A DNA stretch of 64,000 nt, from NCBI GenBank assembly GCA_012274445.1, contig JAAROD010000095.1, forward strand, positions 1,054,001 to 1,118,000, in the 5' to 3' direction. This document shows positions 12,061 through 23,269 of this stretch, one piece after another (the first letter of the stretch is position 1; the number at the start of each line of letters is the position of its first letter). The stretch comes from Sclerotiophoma versabilis (taxonomy: Eukaryota > Ascomycota > Dothideomycetes > Pleosporales > Didymellaceae). The position numbers and the translations under genes were made by a program. A model generated the notes under the pieces. The model did not search any database and was not told the DNA's origin. It saw only the letters and a program-made list of their open reading frames with translations.

Positions 12061-14876
12061 ATGAACCACAACGTCTTCGAGACGCCGGCACTTAGCACCA
12101 GGTCGTCGGTGGATGACTTCTCACAACACGCAAGTGGCACACAGACACCAAGAAGCAGAGTTTCTCAGAAAATGGGGCGACACAAGTCTTCGTTTATTAT
12201 GGAGCAGCTTCCTCCTCCGTCTCCATCATGGACACCCGCACCTTCAATTGGACCAATGAGCGGCACTACCACAGCACGCACATCGCGACGTAACTCCTTC
12301 ACATCTATGCACTCCATGGCAAGCCATGGTATTATGGAAGAGATCAAGCACGAGGCTATGGTTAACTTTCTTTTCCAACAACAGTGCAGTAAGTGTTGCG
12401 GTACCCTGCATTGTTAGCGCGTCACTAACGGCCAACCACAGAGAAACTTTGGATTAGCAACGGCAGTGGCGGCGTCGAGGGTGTTCTTGTGCGAAAGTCG
12501 CGAGGCAATTATGCAGCCTGCCCACCTGCGCTGATCGAATCACCGCTCGGCTACTACGCATCGCTGATCAACCTCCCGTGTGTCCTTACAATCAACTCGC
12601 GTGTCATCCAAGCATTTGTCCAATTCACACCGGATGCAACCGACGTTCCTCTCGGCAAGGGCCTCCACATCCAGATCCTTCCCTCCGTCGACGATCTGCC
12701 CAAGGCGCGCAAGAATCAGGGAGCTGCTTTTCTTGCAGCCGAGCAACTACTTCTTGTTTGGGACGATGATCCAAACGCTATCTTTGGCCGCGCGATACAA
12801 ATCGAAGATGAGCTGATGAAGCTCGTCTGGAGGGCCGGCGAGCCTAAAGAAGAAGAGGAGGAGATAAACGAGAAGAAGGGTCCCGCGGTGGTGGAGACCG
12901 AGATCGATGAGGAGACTGGCGAGTATAAGCCCGAAGTTCGCCCTACAAACATTATGAACGGTGTCTTGGTCGGATTCACTCTGGTCATCATAACAGTCAT
13001 GCTGGGTCTCGGGTTCAAGCAGATCGCAGTTCAGGTCATGGTCGATCAGAACTACATCCGAATCGCCTTCCTGATCCTGATTCCGGTACAGATCTTCTTC
13101 ACGCTCTTCTTTGCACAGGTTATTGTTGGCTGTATTGCACAGATGATTGGACCCATTCGCCAGATGAAGACCAACTCTAGGTACTACTCTGCGCTTCTGC
13201 CTCGCCGCCTGACTGGCAAGCTTCCCCACATCACTGTTCAATGTCCGGTCTACAAGGAAGGTCTCCAATCCGTTATTGCGCCCACTGTCAAGTCGTTGAA
13301 GGCTGCTATGGCTACCTACGAGCTTCAGGGTGGGTCTGCCAACATCTTTATCAATGATGATGGTCTGCAGATCATCGACGAGGAGGAGCGCCAGGCACGT
13401 ATCGAATTTTACCAGGACCATAGCATTGGTTGGACTGCTCGTCCTAAGCACGGTGAAGACGGCTTTATCCGCAAGGGAAAGTTCAAGAAGGCCTCTAACA
13501 TGAACTTCGGTCTCATGCTTAGCAACAATGTCGAGGAGAAGCTTACTCTCGTCCAACGTGATGCGAACTGGACTCAGGATGACGAAGCCAAGGAGTACGA
13601 CCGCTGCCTCAAGGAGGTTGTCGAGGAGCACGGCCGCGCCTGGGCTGATGGCAACATCCGTATCGGTGACTACATCATTCTCATCGATTCCGACACTCGT
13701 GTCCCTGTCGATTGCTTCCTCGATGCCGCATCCGAGATGGAACAGTCTCCTGAAGTTGGTATCATGCAATTCTCGTCCGGTGTCATGCAAGTTGTTCACA
13801 ACTACTTTGAGAACGGGTACGTACACATGAAAGTATGAGTTTGGAATGCGCAGCTAACAACGCTCAGTATCACCTTCTTCACCAACATGGTTTACACTGC
13901 TATTCGTTACACTGTCGCCAACGGTGACGTTGCTCCCTTTGTCGGTCACAACGCCATCCTTCGCTGGGCTGCTGTTCAGCAGGTCTCGTACTTCGATGAG
14001 GATGGCTATGAAAAGTTCTGGTCTGAGTCTCACGTCTCTGAAGATTTCGATATGTCTCTGCGCCTCCAGGTCAACGGCTACATCATTCGTCTTGCAGCTT
14101 GGGCTGGCGAGGGCTTCAAGGAGGGTGTCTCTCTAACTGTCTACGATGAACTTGCTCGTTGGGAGAAATATGCCTACGGTTGCAACGAGCTTCTTTTCCA
14201 CCCGATCCGCTTCTGGATCACTCGAGGACCCTTCACTCCTCTGTTCCGCAGTTTCCTGTTCTCCAACATCCGGTTTACCTCCAAGGTCACCATCATCTCG
14301 TACATTGGAACTTACTACGCCATCGGCGCCGCCTGGATCATGACATTGGCCAACTACTTCGCTGTCGGCTGGTTTAACGGTTACCTCGACAAGTACTACC
14401 TCGATTCGTGGAAGGTCTGGTTCTCTATTGTCATCGTCTTCACCGGTCTTGGTAACTTGTCCCTCGCTATTATGCGCTACCGTGTTGGTGACAAGGGATT
14501 CTTGGCCGCCCTTTTTGAGAACATTAAGTGGATCCTCATGATGGCTACGTTCCTCGGTGGTCTCTCCCTCCACGTTTCCTCCGCTCTTCTCGCTCATATG
14601 TTCGAGTACAACATGCAGTGGGGTGCCACCTCTAAGGAAGCTGAGTTCTCTAACTTCTTCATTGAAGTGCCCAAGGTCCTCAAGAGCTTCAAGTACTCCA
14701 TTGCCTTCGGTCTCTTCGGAATCGCCGGTATGATCATTCTTGCTGTTGCTCCTTTCATTCCCTACGGCTGGGAAATCACCGATTTCGTTGCTATTCTGCC
14801 CATGGCCATGGTGTGCGGATCGCACTTGTTGTTACCAATTGCGCTTAATCCTGCGCTCATGACTTTCACTTTCTAA
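12061..14876 (+). CDS. Multi-pass GT2 glycosyltransferase (ZtGT2/FgGT2 type)
   Basis: Processive-type glycosyltransferase of family GT2 with membrane helices, resembling the fungal GT2 that Zymoseptoria tritici and Fusarium graminearum need for hyphal growth on solid surfaces. Exons 12061-12388, 12442-13816 and 13868-14876 give 903 residues. Residues 1-100 are a disordered S/T/P-rich tail. Hydrophobic helices at about 290-315 and 325-350 precede the catalytic domain: TVQCPVYKE, INDDG near 412, LIDSDTRVP near 525 (the DxD-like metal site), VGHNAILRW, and SEDFDM near 625 (acceptor-site acid). The ARWEKYAYGCNELLF stretch takes the place of the QxxRW region. Five or more helices follow to the C-terminus. 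The ATG at 12061 is the first ATG in frame; an upstream TTG at 12040 is not a likely start. The product polysaccharide of this family is unknown to me. Confidence 0.88.
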
Positions 14877-15337
14877 GCCTTCAATGTTTGTACAACGTTT
14901 TGGCGTTCTATATCGAGCCGGCGAGCTCATCAGTCTTCACCAACTGGCGGCGACCAGGTACATATTATGCATTCGTATGGAGCGACATATACACCCATTT
15001 CAATGAGCACATAGAATAGACATAATTTCTAAAGCACACACCAACACATATTTCGCTTCTTGCTGCGCTATCGTGACCTCTGGGAAGAGTGAGATAACAG
15101 CGTTGACACTCATTTCGGGAAGGTGGTATCTGAGCGCGGGGTCGGCTTACCCTATGAAGTAACCGCAAAGAGTCATCATTATCTTGACTACAACTTCCGC
15201 AACTTCCGCATTAACACGATGCCGCCGATCGGATCGGATCTTGCAAGAAAGCAAAGGAAAACTATCCTCCCTTTGCGGCTCTTGCTGTCTTGTAGCAAGC
15301 CTTGCCATTACCAAAGGTTGTCATCAACACCGCCATC
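14877..15337. other. Intergenic region GT2 to PLP enzyme
   Basis: About 460 nt holding the GT2 3' end and the promoter of the next gene. No coding sequence is supported. A frame beginning with TTG at 15302 is continuous with the downstream gene but has no ATG before 15338, so it is treated as leader. Confidence 0.5.
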
Positions 15338-16441
15338 ATGCCTTACAGTCCTAAAGTCGGAGATGCAACCTCTTCCCTCGATACACCCTCCATGATAGTC
15401 GACCTGGACCTCATGGAGCAGAACATCCAGAAACTCATGTCCCAGCTCCTCCCCACAGGCATCAGCATCCGGCCACATTCAAAGACAACCAAATCCGCCA
15501 TCCTCGCGCAGAGGCTCATCTCAGCCGGCGCGAAAGGCGCCTGTGTAGCAAAACTCAGCGAGGCAGAAGTTATGTGCTCAAAAGGCGTAACTGATCTGCT
15601 GATCACGTGTGAGATTATTGGGTCTGCCAAAGTCGCAAGACTAGTAGAATTGTTCAAGAGTTACAAGGAGGTCAAGATTGTTGTTGATAGTGAGGAGGGG
15701 GCTCGGGCAATTGATACGGCGATTGGGGAGGCGGGCATCGAGGACAAGATTTTGACGCTGATTGATCTCGATGTGGGATTGCACAGAACGGGTGTTCAGC
15801 CTGGAGAGCCGGTACTACAGCTCGCGAAGACGGTTGCAGGGCTCACACATCTGAAGTTGATAGGTGTGCAGGGCTATGAGGGTCACTTGCAGCATGTTCA
15901 TGGTACGGAGGAGAGGAAGAGGATGTGTCTTGAGAGTATGAAGATCCTGGTCGATACAGCTGAGGCGTTGAGAAGGGAAGGGCATCAGATCGACGTCGTT
16001 ACCACAGGTGGAACTGGGACAGCAGAATTTTGTGTCACAGTACCGGGAGTAACAGAGGTCCAGCCCGGAAGCTTCTTGTTTATGGACACGGATTACCGTA
16101 ATGCGGTGGGGACAAAGTATTTGAATAGCTTGACAATTTTGGCAACGGTTATTAGCAAGCAAGGGCCGAAGAGGATCACAATCGATGCGGGGCTTAAGTC
16201 GCTCACAACTGATAGCGGACTGGCTGAGTGTAAGACGATCGGATACACGTATGGGGTTCTGGGCGATGAGCACGGATCATTGTCGTGGACGAATGGAAAG
16301 GATCTGAGTATTGGGGATCGTGTGGAGATGATACCGAGTCATATTGATCCTACGATCAATCTGCATGACTTCTACTACGCGCATCGAAACGGAATCATAG
16401 AAGAGATCTGGCCAGTTGATGGAAGAGGAAAGGTGCAGTAG
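15338..16441 (+). CDS. PLP-dependent D-threonine aldolase / D-serine dehydratase-like enzyme
   Basis: Member of the alanine-racemase-fold (fold III) D-threonine aldolase/D-serine dehydratase family, which cleaves or deaminates D-hydroxyamino acids using PLP and a metal ion. A single exon codes 367 residues, the family's usual length. The PLP lysine is K49 in RPHSKTTK. Further family segments are LIDLDVGLHRTGV, GYEGHLQH, TTGGTGT, and a C-terminal metal site SHIDPTINLHD with H335 and D337. From my recollection of the family, D-serine dehydratases have His-x-Cys here and D-threonine aldolases His-x-Asp. The Asp therefore leans to D-threonine aldolase-like chemistry, but this is inference. The start was set at the ATG at 15338 because the upstream in-frame codons have no ATG. 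No intron is needed. Confidence 0.85.
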   Translation: MPYSPKVGDATSSLDTPSMIVDLDLMEQNIQKLMSQLLPTGISIRPHSKTTKSAILAQRLISAGAKGACVAKLSEAEVMCSKGVTDLLITCEIIGSAKVARLVELFKSYKEVKIVVDSEEGARAIDTAIGEAGIEDKILTLIDLDVGLHRTGVQPGEPVLQLAKTVAGLTHLKLIGVQGYEGHLQHVHGTEERKRMCLESMKILVDTAEALRREGHQIDVVTTGGTGTAEFCVTVPGVTEVQPGSFLFMDTDYRNAVGTKYLNSLTILATVISKQGPKRITIDAGLKSLTTDSGLAECKTIGYTYGVLGDEHGSLSWTNGKDLSIGDRVEMIPSHIDPTINLHDFYYAHRNGIIEEIWPVDGRGKVQ

Positions 16442-16771
16442 ATCCATTGTAGATCAAGAAGATTCCCTTTGAGGTCCTTGACCGCCACATTTGCGAGTGG
16501 GTCTTTGCTAGTAAATGACCGCGCCGCTCTTTTGAGTCATTGAAAAAGTACACTCAAAGACCGGGCCCCAGTTAGCCCAGAAAAGCATCGTTGCGATACC
16601 ACAAAGATTACAAAGTCTCATTAAGACTCTACGATATGTTGTCAGGACCATTGGTAGTCTTTTCATAGGTCATTTTCATCTCCTCGTCCGATTTATCAGT
16701 GGAATTGTCGTTAGGAGCGACCTCAAACGAGCTCAGCCTCTTGTCTATAGTTTATAACAACTTTCCCCCCT
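16442..16771. other. Spacer between PLP enzyme and decayed gene
   Basis: About 330 nt between the 3' ends of convergent units: the PLP enzyme on the plus strand and the decayed gene on the minus strand. No coding sequence or clear terminator structure is seen. Confidence 0.45.
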
Positions 16772-17521
16772 CTAGGCCGGCTTCTTGGAAGATCCCGACA
16801 GCCTCTCTGCGCCAGACCATACATTACCTCTCGATACCATGACCGGGGAGGTTGTGCGATACCTTAGGTGGTACTCGACCACAAGTGGGAGGTCAAGATA
16901 TCCGAAGTCAGCCTGGAGCTTGCCGGTGTTCTGAAAAGCGTTCAACATAGCAAGGGGAGCAAGACCGATAGGCTCAACAAGTTCGAATGCATCATCTGCG
17001 TCCCCACCTGCGTCATGCCAGGACGATGATAGGAATTTCCGCATTCTCATGAATCTACCCATGATAGCTACATCATGATTTCCAACGTCAAGTCGTAAAC
17101 CCAATTCACTGGTTACCAGCGACGCCTAATTGAGGTTCTTCTTTGGTAGGCTAAGGAATTGTCGCAGGTGGACATGCTGATAATGATGTCAGTGCACTGG
17201 CACTCACAAGGTTCTGAACGAGCTCTTACAATCCATGGTCATGCCAGTTCTCATGGACATGCATGTCAAAACTATCAGGATCGCAATCCTTGCTTTGCGG
17301 CATAGGACCTCGAATTTCTCCCACGCATCCCACATGATGACCCACCTATGACCCGGAAAATTTGCTAGGGAAGTACCAAGAATATCCTTTGCATCATCTT
17401 CAAGCCAGCCAATCTTGGATGCCTCCTTCTTCACTTGCTACCTGATCTTGCGGGGTAACCCCTCGTAGTGCGACCTGAAGACGTGTTCCCAAAAACGTCG
17501 AAAGACAGTTGATGCAGGCAT
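16772..17521 (-). pseudogene. Decayed gene of unknown function
   Basis: Reading the minus strand from an ATG at 17521 gives a plausible protein start (MPASTVFRRFWEHVF), but it meets an in-frame TAG at 17438-17440. It then continues with KKEASKIGWLEDDAKDILG and FPGHRWVIMWDAWEKFEVL. Near 17281-17285 the frame must shift by one base to keep the protein-like reading PDSFDMHVHENWHDHG, which then hits a TAA at 17226-17228. Next come a canonical GTGAGT donor and a TAG acceptor, and past them a further frame down to 16772 contains LGLRLDVGNHDVAIMGRFMR. Three disablements in one otherwise protein-like, spliceable unit indicate a pseudogene rather than noise. I do not recognise the family with certainty; the wording recalls uncharacterised proteins common in Pleosporales. 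Confidence 0.65.
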
Positions 17522-19640
17522 AGTCGAGAGGATCTGCAGACTTCAAAGGCAGGGTCGTGTCTTTGACGCCTTATCATGAATGCAGTGGAGCATTACACGT
17601 GGTTATCCTCGCGCTCGCGCTTCAACGTCGCAAACGCTCATGACTGCAGCCTGACCCTAACCATCAGTGAGAGGCTGAGCCTGGTACCCCAATTCCAGTT
17701 TCCAATCCAATCTCAGAGTCCTCCTCAGAGCTTGAGTCTCCAGACGATGCATGTCCAGGCATGTAGTACATTACTGGTATCCTCAACACTGAATCCTCAG
17801 CAGAGCTTGAGTGTTCGGAAGGAAATCTCGAGGTACATGAATCCCCGCAGGTTGACCTATGTCAACACTCGTCTTGTCGGCTGTTTTCTAACACCTTGCA
17901 AGTGGCATTGCTATGTAAGAATTACGATATTCTTTGATAAGTGCTCTCCTTGTGCTTTCAGTCAGATGGTATGGATCAATCAATGTAAGCTCAAACCCAC
18001 ATTCGTGTTGAAGTTTGATGACATCATGGTGTTTGTCATTGTGCCGCACGAAAATGCGCATTACGCATGTTCAACAGAAGAGTATTAACAACACCTGCAA
18101 CAGACAAAGCTCATCTGGGAGCTGGCTAAGACACCACATACATAAGAGATGACTCAGGGAGGGTCTGGCTGTGAGCATGTGCACAATGGACAGTAGGGTA
18201 CAGACTGTGGCACCGGCTGATGGTGCAATCACGCTCGTGGTTGCATAGATTAGCCACCACCCTCGAATCCACGGGCGTCCGAGATGATCGCCTTTGCAGC
18301 GATACACATGCGCTGCATAACACATGCATGTTCTCGGGGTTTGTAATTCCAAGCGACTTTCAGCGATGGAAAACGTGGGAAAGGATTGCAGGTTTGTTGT
18401 TCGAATTGGCAGGGGAAAGCGGGAAATTCATACGCGATGGTCTGTGCCCACTGCACTTCGCGGCCCACTTGCCAGCCTCTCTCTCCACTTCTTCAACACT
18501 ACATTCCGAAGGCGTGATCGTGGTACGGCTCGGACTTAGCCTATGAGTGCACCAGCAACTCCATACTCCGTGACTGCCAACGCTTACACAACCTTCAGTG
18601 TCTCTTACACCGAGCTGCCAGCCTGAGACCGTCACAACGACACGTTTATCATGACTCAGCCATGGCGACAAGTGGCCATGGAGTTGTGCGGCGAAAGATG
18701 ATGCCACAATGGTCACACAGACCCTATTCTGCGGCCCACCCGCATGCTTACAGCTCCTCGCATTTCTATACTGCTGTACCTGGCTACGTTGAGACACTAG
18801 TTGCTTTTTACGGCTGAACCGGGCTTGACCGTGGAACAGGATGGCCGCGTGGATAGAGGTCACCAACACTACGTGCTGAAGCTCTACCATGTGAGCGTTG
18901 CTTTGGAGCGGGGTGAATATCCATGTCATCATTCTGAGCATATCAAGACTAGCTTTGCCCTCACTTGTAGGCAAGCTGTGGAATCTCGAGACCTCACCAG
19001 ATGATGCAGGTATCGAGAGACGCATGCAGGCCCCGGCCCAGATCCGAGCCTCACGACAACGGACTGCCATTCGCCGATACATTCAATTACAAGCGGGACC
19101 AATTACAGAGCCTCCATTTTCGTAATGTTCAGCTTTCCTACTCTCGGTAAACAGTCGTTTGCAGTTGGACCCTTTACTGCCTATACGAGCAGTGCTGTCC
19201 TTGCATGCGGATCCACGCGCCCCGGGATCGGTCGTGGAACGCCAACAAAACATCGTCACTTCCATTGCTCAGAGTTCCGGCCCGGGCAAAACATCTATGC
19301 AAGGATGTAGCACCACAGTCAGCTGGGGTTTTCACCGCTCTCGAGGCGAAGGGAACAGCTCGTTCATATTCAATACATTCAGGGACCCGACTTGCTGTGC
19401 ATTGGAAATCATCCCTTGCCTCTGTTGACCAACCCATGGTACTGGAAATGCCGTATGGTGCCTGACGCAGCCATTGAACCCTTTCTCCGCATTTCTGTCT
19501 CCATCTTTCATCGTTGGTCAGAGAGGAAGACATCTTCTCAGACCTCTCGGTTATTCTCGATCTTTCTCCTCGACTATTAGCCTAGCCTCCTTGCGCTTAT
19601 CCAATCGCTACCGTGGTTCAATTCCTGGTGGTCTATAAGC
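17522..19640. other. Intergenic stretch with possible coding relic
   Basis: About 2.1 kb. On the plus strand at about 17670-17935 one frame reads as an acidic, serine-rich protein segment (SESSSELESPDDACPG, then after a stop ILNTESSAELECSEGN). It may be a relic of a gene, but no start or splice sites were found. A minus-strand frame at 18360-19082 (240 codons) has no motif and a random-like composition rich in S, R, C and H; I do not call it a gene. The last 250 nt are probably the promoter of the next gene. Confidence 0.35.
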
Positions 19641-21191
19641 ATGCCTTTGCAGAAGTTACCCTCCAATGGACCGCTGTCGGGAGGCGCGTCTACTAGCAAG
19701 CGTCCGCAGTTGCAGAACCGACGACGAACTCTTCACACGATCAGCGAACTCTCAACGAACGAAGGAGGTTTGCCAGACTTCGTATCGTCCATTGGAATCG
19801 AAAGCATTCGACGAATGGGACGTGAAAATACACCTGGTGTGGGCAGGTCTACTCCCAACCCTATTCAACGACAAAGCCTTCCACAATATCACTCGAGCCC
19901 GAATATACACGTCCCGCGACCCTCTATAACAGTCATACCGTCCCATAGCCAGGAAGCGTTGATTACACGACCTGCACAAGGTCGAAGACCGATGCCAATG
20001 ACAACAGACCAAGCCGAAGGTTGGAACGCTAAAAGGGAGCGAGCAAGAATGCGGCATGAGCTGGCAATCGCAGAAGCAAGGACACCGCGAAGTACGTTAG
20101 ACCAAGGGGCTGGAACAGTGGACCAGCCTTTAGCAAGCTCATCTCCCATGTCTATGAGACACGCTCCTAGCCACCAAACTTTACCAGAAAAGAACAATTC
20201 CAGCACGTGTCTATCTGGACAAGTCGAGCGACGCGCAAGTCTAGGGAGCACGAACAATAACGCTATCCAATACGATGCGCGAACCGCAACCTCCGAACGC
20301 ATAAGCACAGACTCGAGCTCGTATCAATCTCGCGATAGCGCTATCAATCGATCAAGATCAGTCTCTTCCAACACATCGTATACATCGCAAGATGCACCTC
20401 CATTGCCGTATGGCACGACTTCAGATATGAAGGGCTATTGCGCAGAGCTCATCCTGCAAAATCAGAACCTGGTGGCTTTTGGAGAGTCTGCTAGGTCGAA
20501 GAACCCGAATCCCAATAGGTCGAGCCGCACGTTGTCGTTACCTACGTATGGGCTCAAGCATACGAGTGCGCCACATCGATACGTGACTACCCCGGATCTT
20601 CGTCAATTGCGAACACAACAATCGCGACCAATCAGTGCACAAAGAGCGCGCAATCAAGCCCTGGCAGCACTTACGGCTGCAAATGGTCATATGCAAACGA
20701 CTCGTAGGGACCAGTACTCGACATCTACATACAACTCGCCGCATCAAAATCGCCATGCTAGTCTAACTTCGCATCCACCAAACGCACCTGCGTACCGAGA
20801 GTCTGGATCCCTACACCGAAATTCGCTGCGCTACCATACCCAACTCGAAGCGCAGCGACGCATCACCTCGCCCTCTCCAGCGCACTTTGCAAACGATATA
20901 AACTTTTCCACCGCGCGGCGACAATCCGATCCACCACGTAAGGTCAGTTTCGAGGCGCGCAACGTGCCGAAGCGAGAGAGCCTGACGCAGTGGAAGAAAG
21001 AGCGCGAAGAAGCCAAAGCTAGTTCGCAAATGGGCCACAAAGCAAAAATGCAGGAGCGCGTCAGGCGTGCAAACGAGCTTGAGCAGGAGAGGGAGAAGGA
21101 GCTAGTTTCCATGGGCAAGCGCTCTGCTAAGACTGAGAGCAGGAGCTGCTTTGGCGGCTTGTTCGCTGTGTTCAGAGGGAAGCATAGATGA
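19641..21191 (+). CDS. Long disordered basic protein, unknown function
   Basis: An uninterrupted 516-codon frame from an ATG preceded by a CT-rich leader. The protein is strongly biased to S, R, N, Q, P and T and appears intrinsically disordered for most of its length, with no catalytic motif. A charged segment near the C-terminus (about 445-500: LTQWKKEREEAKAS, MQERVRRANELEQEREKEL) should form a helix or coiled coil. The very end, SRSCFGGLFAVFRGKHR, is a short hydrophobic and basic patch with one cysteine, which could bind membrane or a partner; that is inference. Frame length, lack of stops and codon bias support coding, but I recognise no family. It could be a cell-polarity, septation or signalling adaptor, for which such composition is common, but nothing specific shows it. 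Confidence 0.75.
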   Translation: MPLQKLPSNGPLSGGASTSKRPQLQNRRRTLHTISELSTNEGGLPDFVSSIGIESIRRMGRENTPGVGRSTPNPIQRQSLPQYHSSPNIHVPRPSITVIPSHSQEALITRPAQGRRPMPMTTDQAEGWNAKRERARMRHELAIAEARTPRSTLDQGAGTVDQPLASSSPMSMRHAPSHQTLPEKNNSSTCLSGQVERRASLGSTNNNAIQYDARTATSERISTDSSSYQSRDSAINRSRSVSSNTSYTSQDAPPLPYGTTSDMKGYCAELILQNQNLVAFGESARSKNPNPNRSSRTLSLPTYGLKHTSAPHRYVTTPDLRQLRTQQSRPISAQRARNQALAALTAANGHMQTTRRDQYSTSTYNSPHQNRHASLTSHPPNAPAYRESGSLHRNSLRYHTQLEAQRRITSPSPAHFANDINFSTARRQSDPPRKVSFEARNVPKRESLTQWKKEREEAKASSQMGHKAKMQERVRRANELEQEREKELVSMGKRSAKTESRSCFGGLFAVFRGKHR

Positions 21192-23269
21192 GCGGGACTG
21201 CGACATGGGAGGGTACGTTAACTCATTGTAGCAGGTGCTGGATGGTTTCGACCCATGTCTAACAGTGATTCGGTACGGCGCTCAGCCCGTGTTGTCCTAG
21301 GTCGCAGGTGAGCCTGTGTCAAGCCCGCTGTTGCTGGAAATTCCTATTGGCTACATTGCATTGCCCCGTCGTTGCTTGTGCTATATACCAAATTGCGTTT
21401 CCTTTCAAGAAGTCATCGAGGTCATTCTCTCAAACGCACTGCGCTTATACATATCAGACAGCATATATTTCGGCTGTAGGCGAGAGATACGTGCCTAGAC
21501 AGGCACTTAATAAGTAATGATGCTTCGGCTTTCCGTCTGCACTTCTGTGGACTGCGTTTGATTTCCCCCTGGGCCCACGCCTTCCGCAGCACACAGTGGG
21601 AGAGGGAGTTGGCTGGGACCTATCTGCTCGAGTATTTCAGAACACCGCCCCGCATACCAGTCACTGTAGTATTATTCATCGTAACAAGATATTGTAACAA
21701 ATCTTACTGATCGAGAGAATTATTTTTCCTTCCTGCGTTATGACACGCGTCTCATCCTACGAAGGTGCAGTACCCGTCATGTGTAGATGTCACACGCAGC
21801 GCTGAAGCCAGTCATGGAGAACATGTTGCCTCCGAGCTGTGAAGACGTACAGTGGCAGCCTTGGCACGCCCACAGATCCGCCTAGTCTCACAGTCCCGCC
21901 AAGTGTGCGATGACACACGGCTTCGGTATCGTAGCCCTCGGAAGTTGACCGGCTCATTATTGAATGCTTCGAGTACACAACTGCTTCGATATTCGTTCTC
22001 TCCGCTGACGTGCTGTCTCCTAATATGGATGGTTGGTTCGCTTATCCAAGTCATGTTTCGCCTGTTCTGCAGCGCTTGGAGCTCGTGTCGCTGCGTTGCG
22101 AAGACGCATGTCTGACCCCTGGCGTGGCTGAGTACAACTGGTCATCCGCACCGCACCGTTTCAGCCCGCCGCTGTATACTTGGACCAGACTCTATGGGCT
22201 ATCATGTGAGGAGGGCGGTATTAGTAAAGGGTATGGCTGTGGACTTGCTCGCTGTGGGCTTACCAGCTCGGCATTCCTTGCATTCTCAGCTCTTACAGGT
22301 TTCACAACGCTTGAATCGTAGCAGCTCAGTGCTGGGGCGATTTTTTTCTGCAGCAGCATTAGGATGTCGAGTTTTAGAATACCATGTTACCGACCGCGCA
22401 TAGATTTCCGCTTCTTCGAGTGCTGCCTAGCCGCAGGATCAATCCCATGTCTGCTGCGAGGTGGAAAATGCCCTTAGAAGGGTTATTGGACTAACACATC
22501 GCCGGCTCATAGAGCCTGCGATATGACTTGTGACGGGACAATAATACAGGATCTGCCCAGTCCAAGTGTACGTACCGCCTCAAGTGAGGTCTTGCTCATC
22601 TGAACCGATGCGATTTGTACCGACCAGAACGATCTTCCAGAGCGCAACGAGCAGGTCTCAGTCAGGGATCGGATTTGCAAATATGCTGATAGCGTGTATT
22701 GCTGGTTTGGCGCTACTCCATTCATCGTCACCAAGCTGAACGGAATCAATCAACAGAGACGCAGAAGAGGGATCGGGAGCCGCCATTGGGAGAGTGAAAT
22801 TGCATAGGCTTGTCATTAAAATTGCGCGCCAAATGCGAATACAGGACGCGATCGCGACTTATCCATGAGTTTGTACTGGCACCCTCAGTCATCCTCGCGG
22901 CAGGGTCATCAAAACGCTTCTTCAGGCCAGTCTACTGACTCTCGATGCCGTTCCAGATGGACTAGAAAATAACCTTCAAACCTTCAGAAATTCTGATCGA
23001 TGGATTCTGGTATAAGGGATCTTTATCGGGAGCGCTGCGAGGGCTGGGATGCGATGTTGTGATTAAATGGTGAGGAGGCCAGTAGTTGCATCGAGATGAG
23101 GGTGGAGGCCTATGAGCGGTTTTGTGACTACGTTGTGGTGCTGGTATGGTGTGCTGCTCTAATATAGGCCTTCTTGATTAGCAAGGAGGAGCATTACTGA
23201 GAACACCCTATTTGGTCAATGCTGCAAAGATGTCTTCGCGGACAGGACTACACGTACTGCACGTCCTGC
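21192..23269. other. Intergenic stretch before HET gene, no gene supported
   Basis: About 2.1 kb lying between the 3' ends of the disordered-protein gene (plus) and the HET gene (minus). Frames of 60-103 codons overlap on both strands (21852-22321 plus, 21812-22054 minus, 22507-22749 minus) without motifs or ATG-linked exons. No terminal repeats, transposase fragments or RNA genes were seen. Confidence 0.4.

Noticed and set aside
12747..13826. 359-codon frame antisense to the GT2 gene
   Set aside because: Shadow of the conserved GT2 coding sequence; codon bias of the sense gene explains the absence of stops.
18360..19082. 240-codon minus-strand frame
   Set aside because: No motif, random-like composition rich in S, R, C and H, overlapped by several plus-strand frames, and no splice-linked extension.
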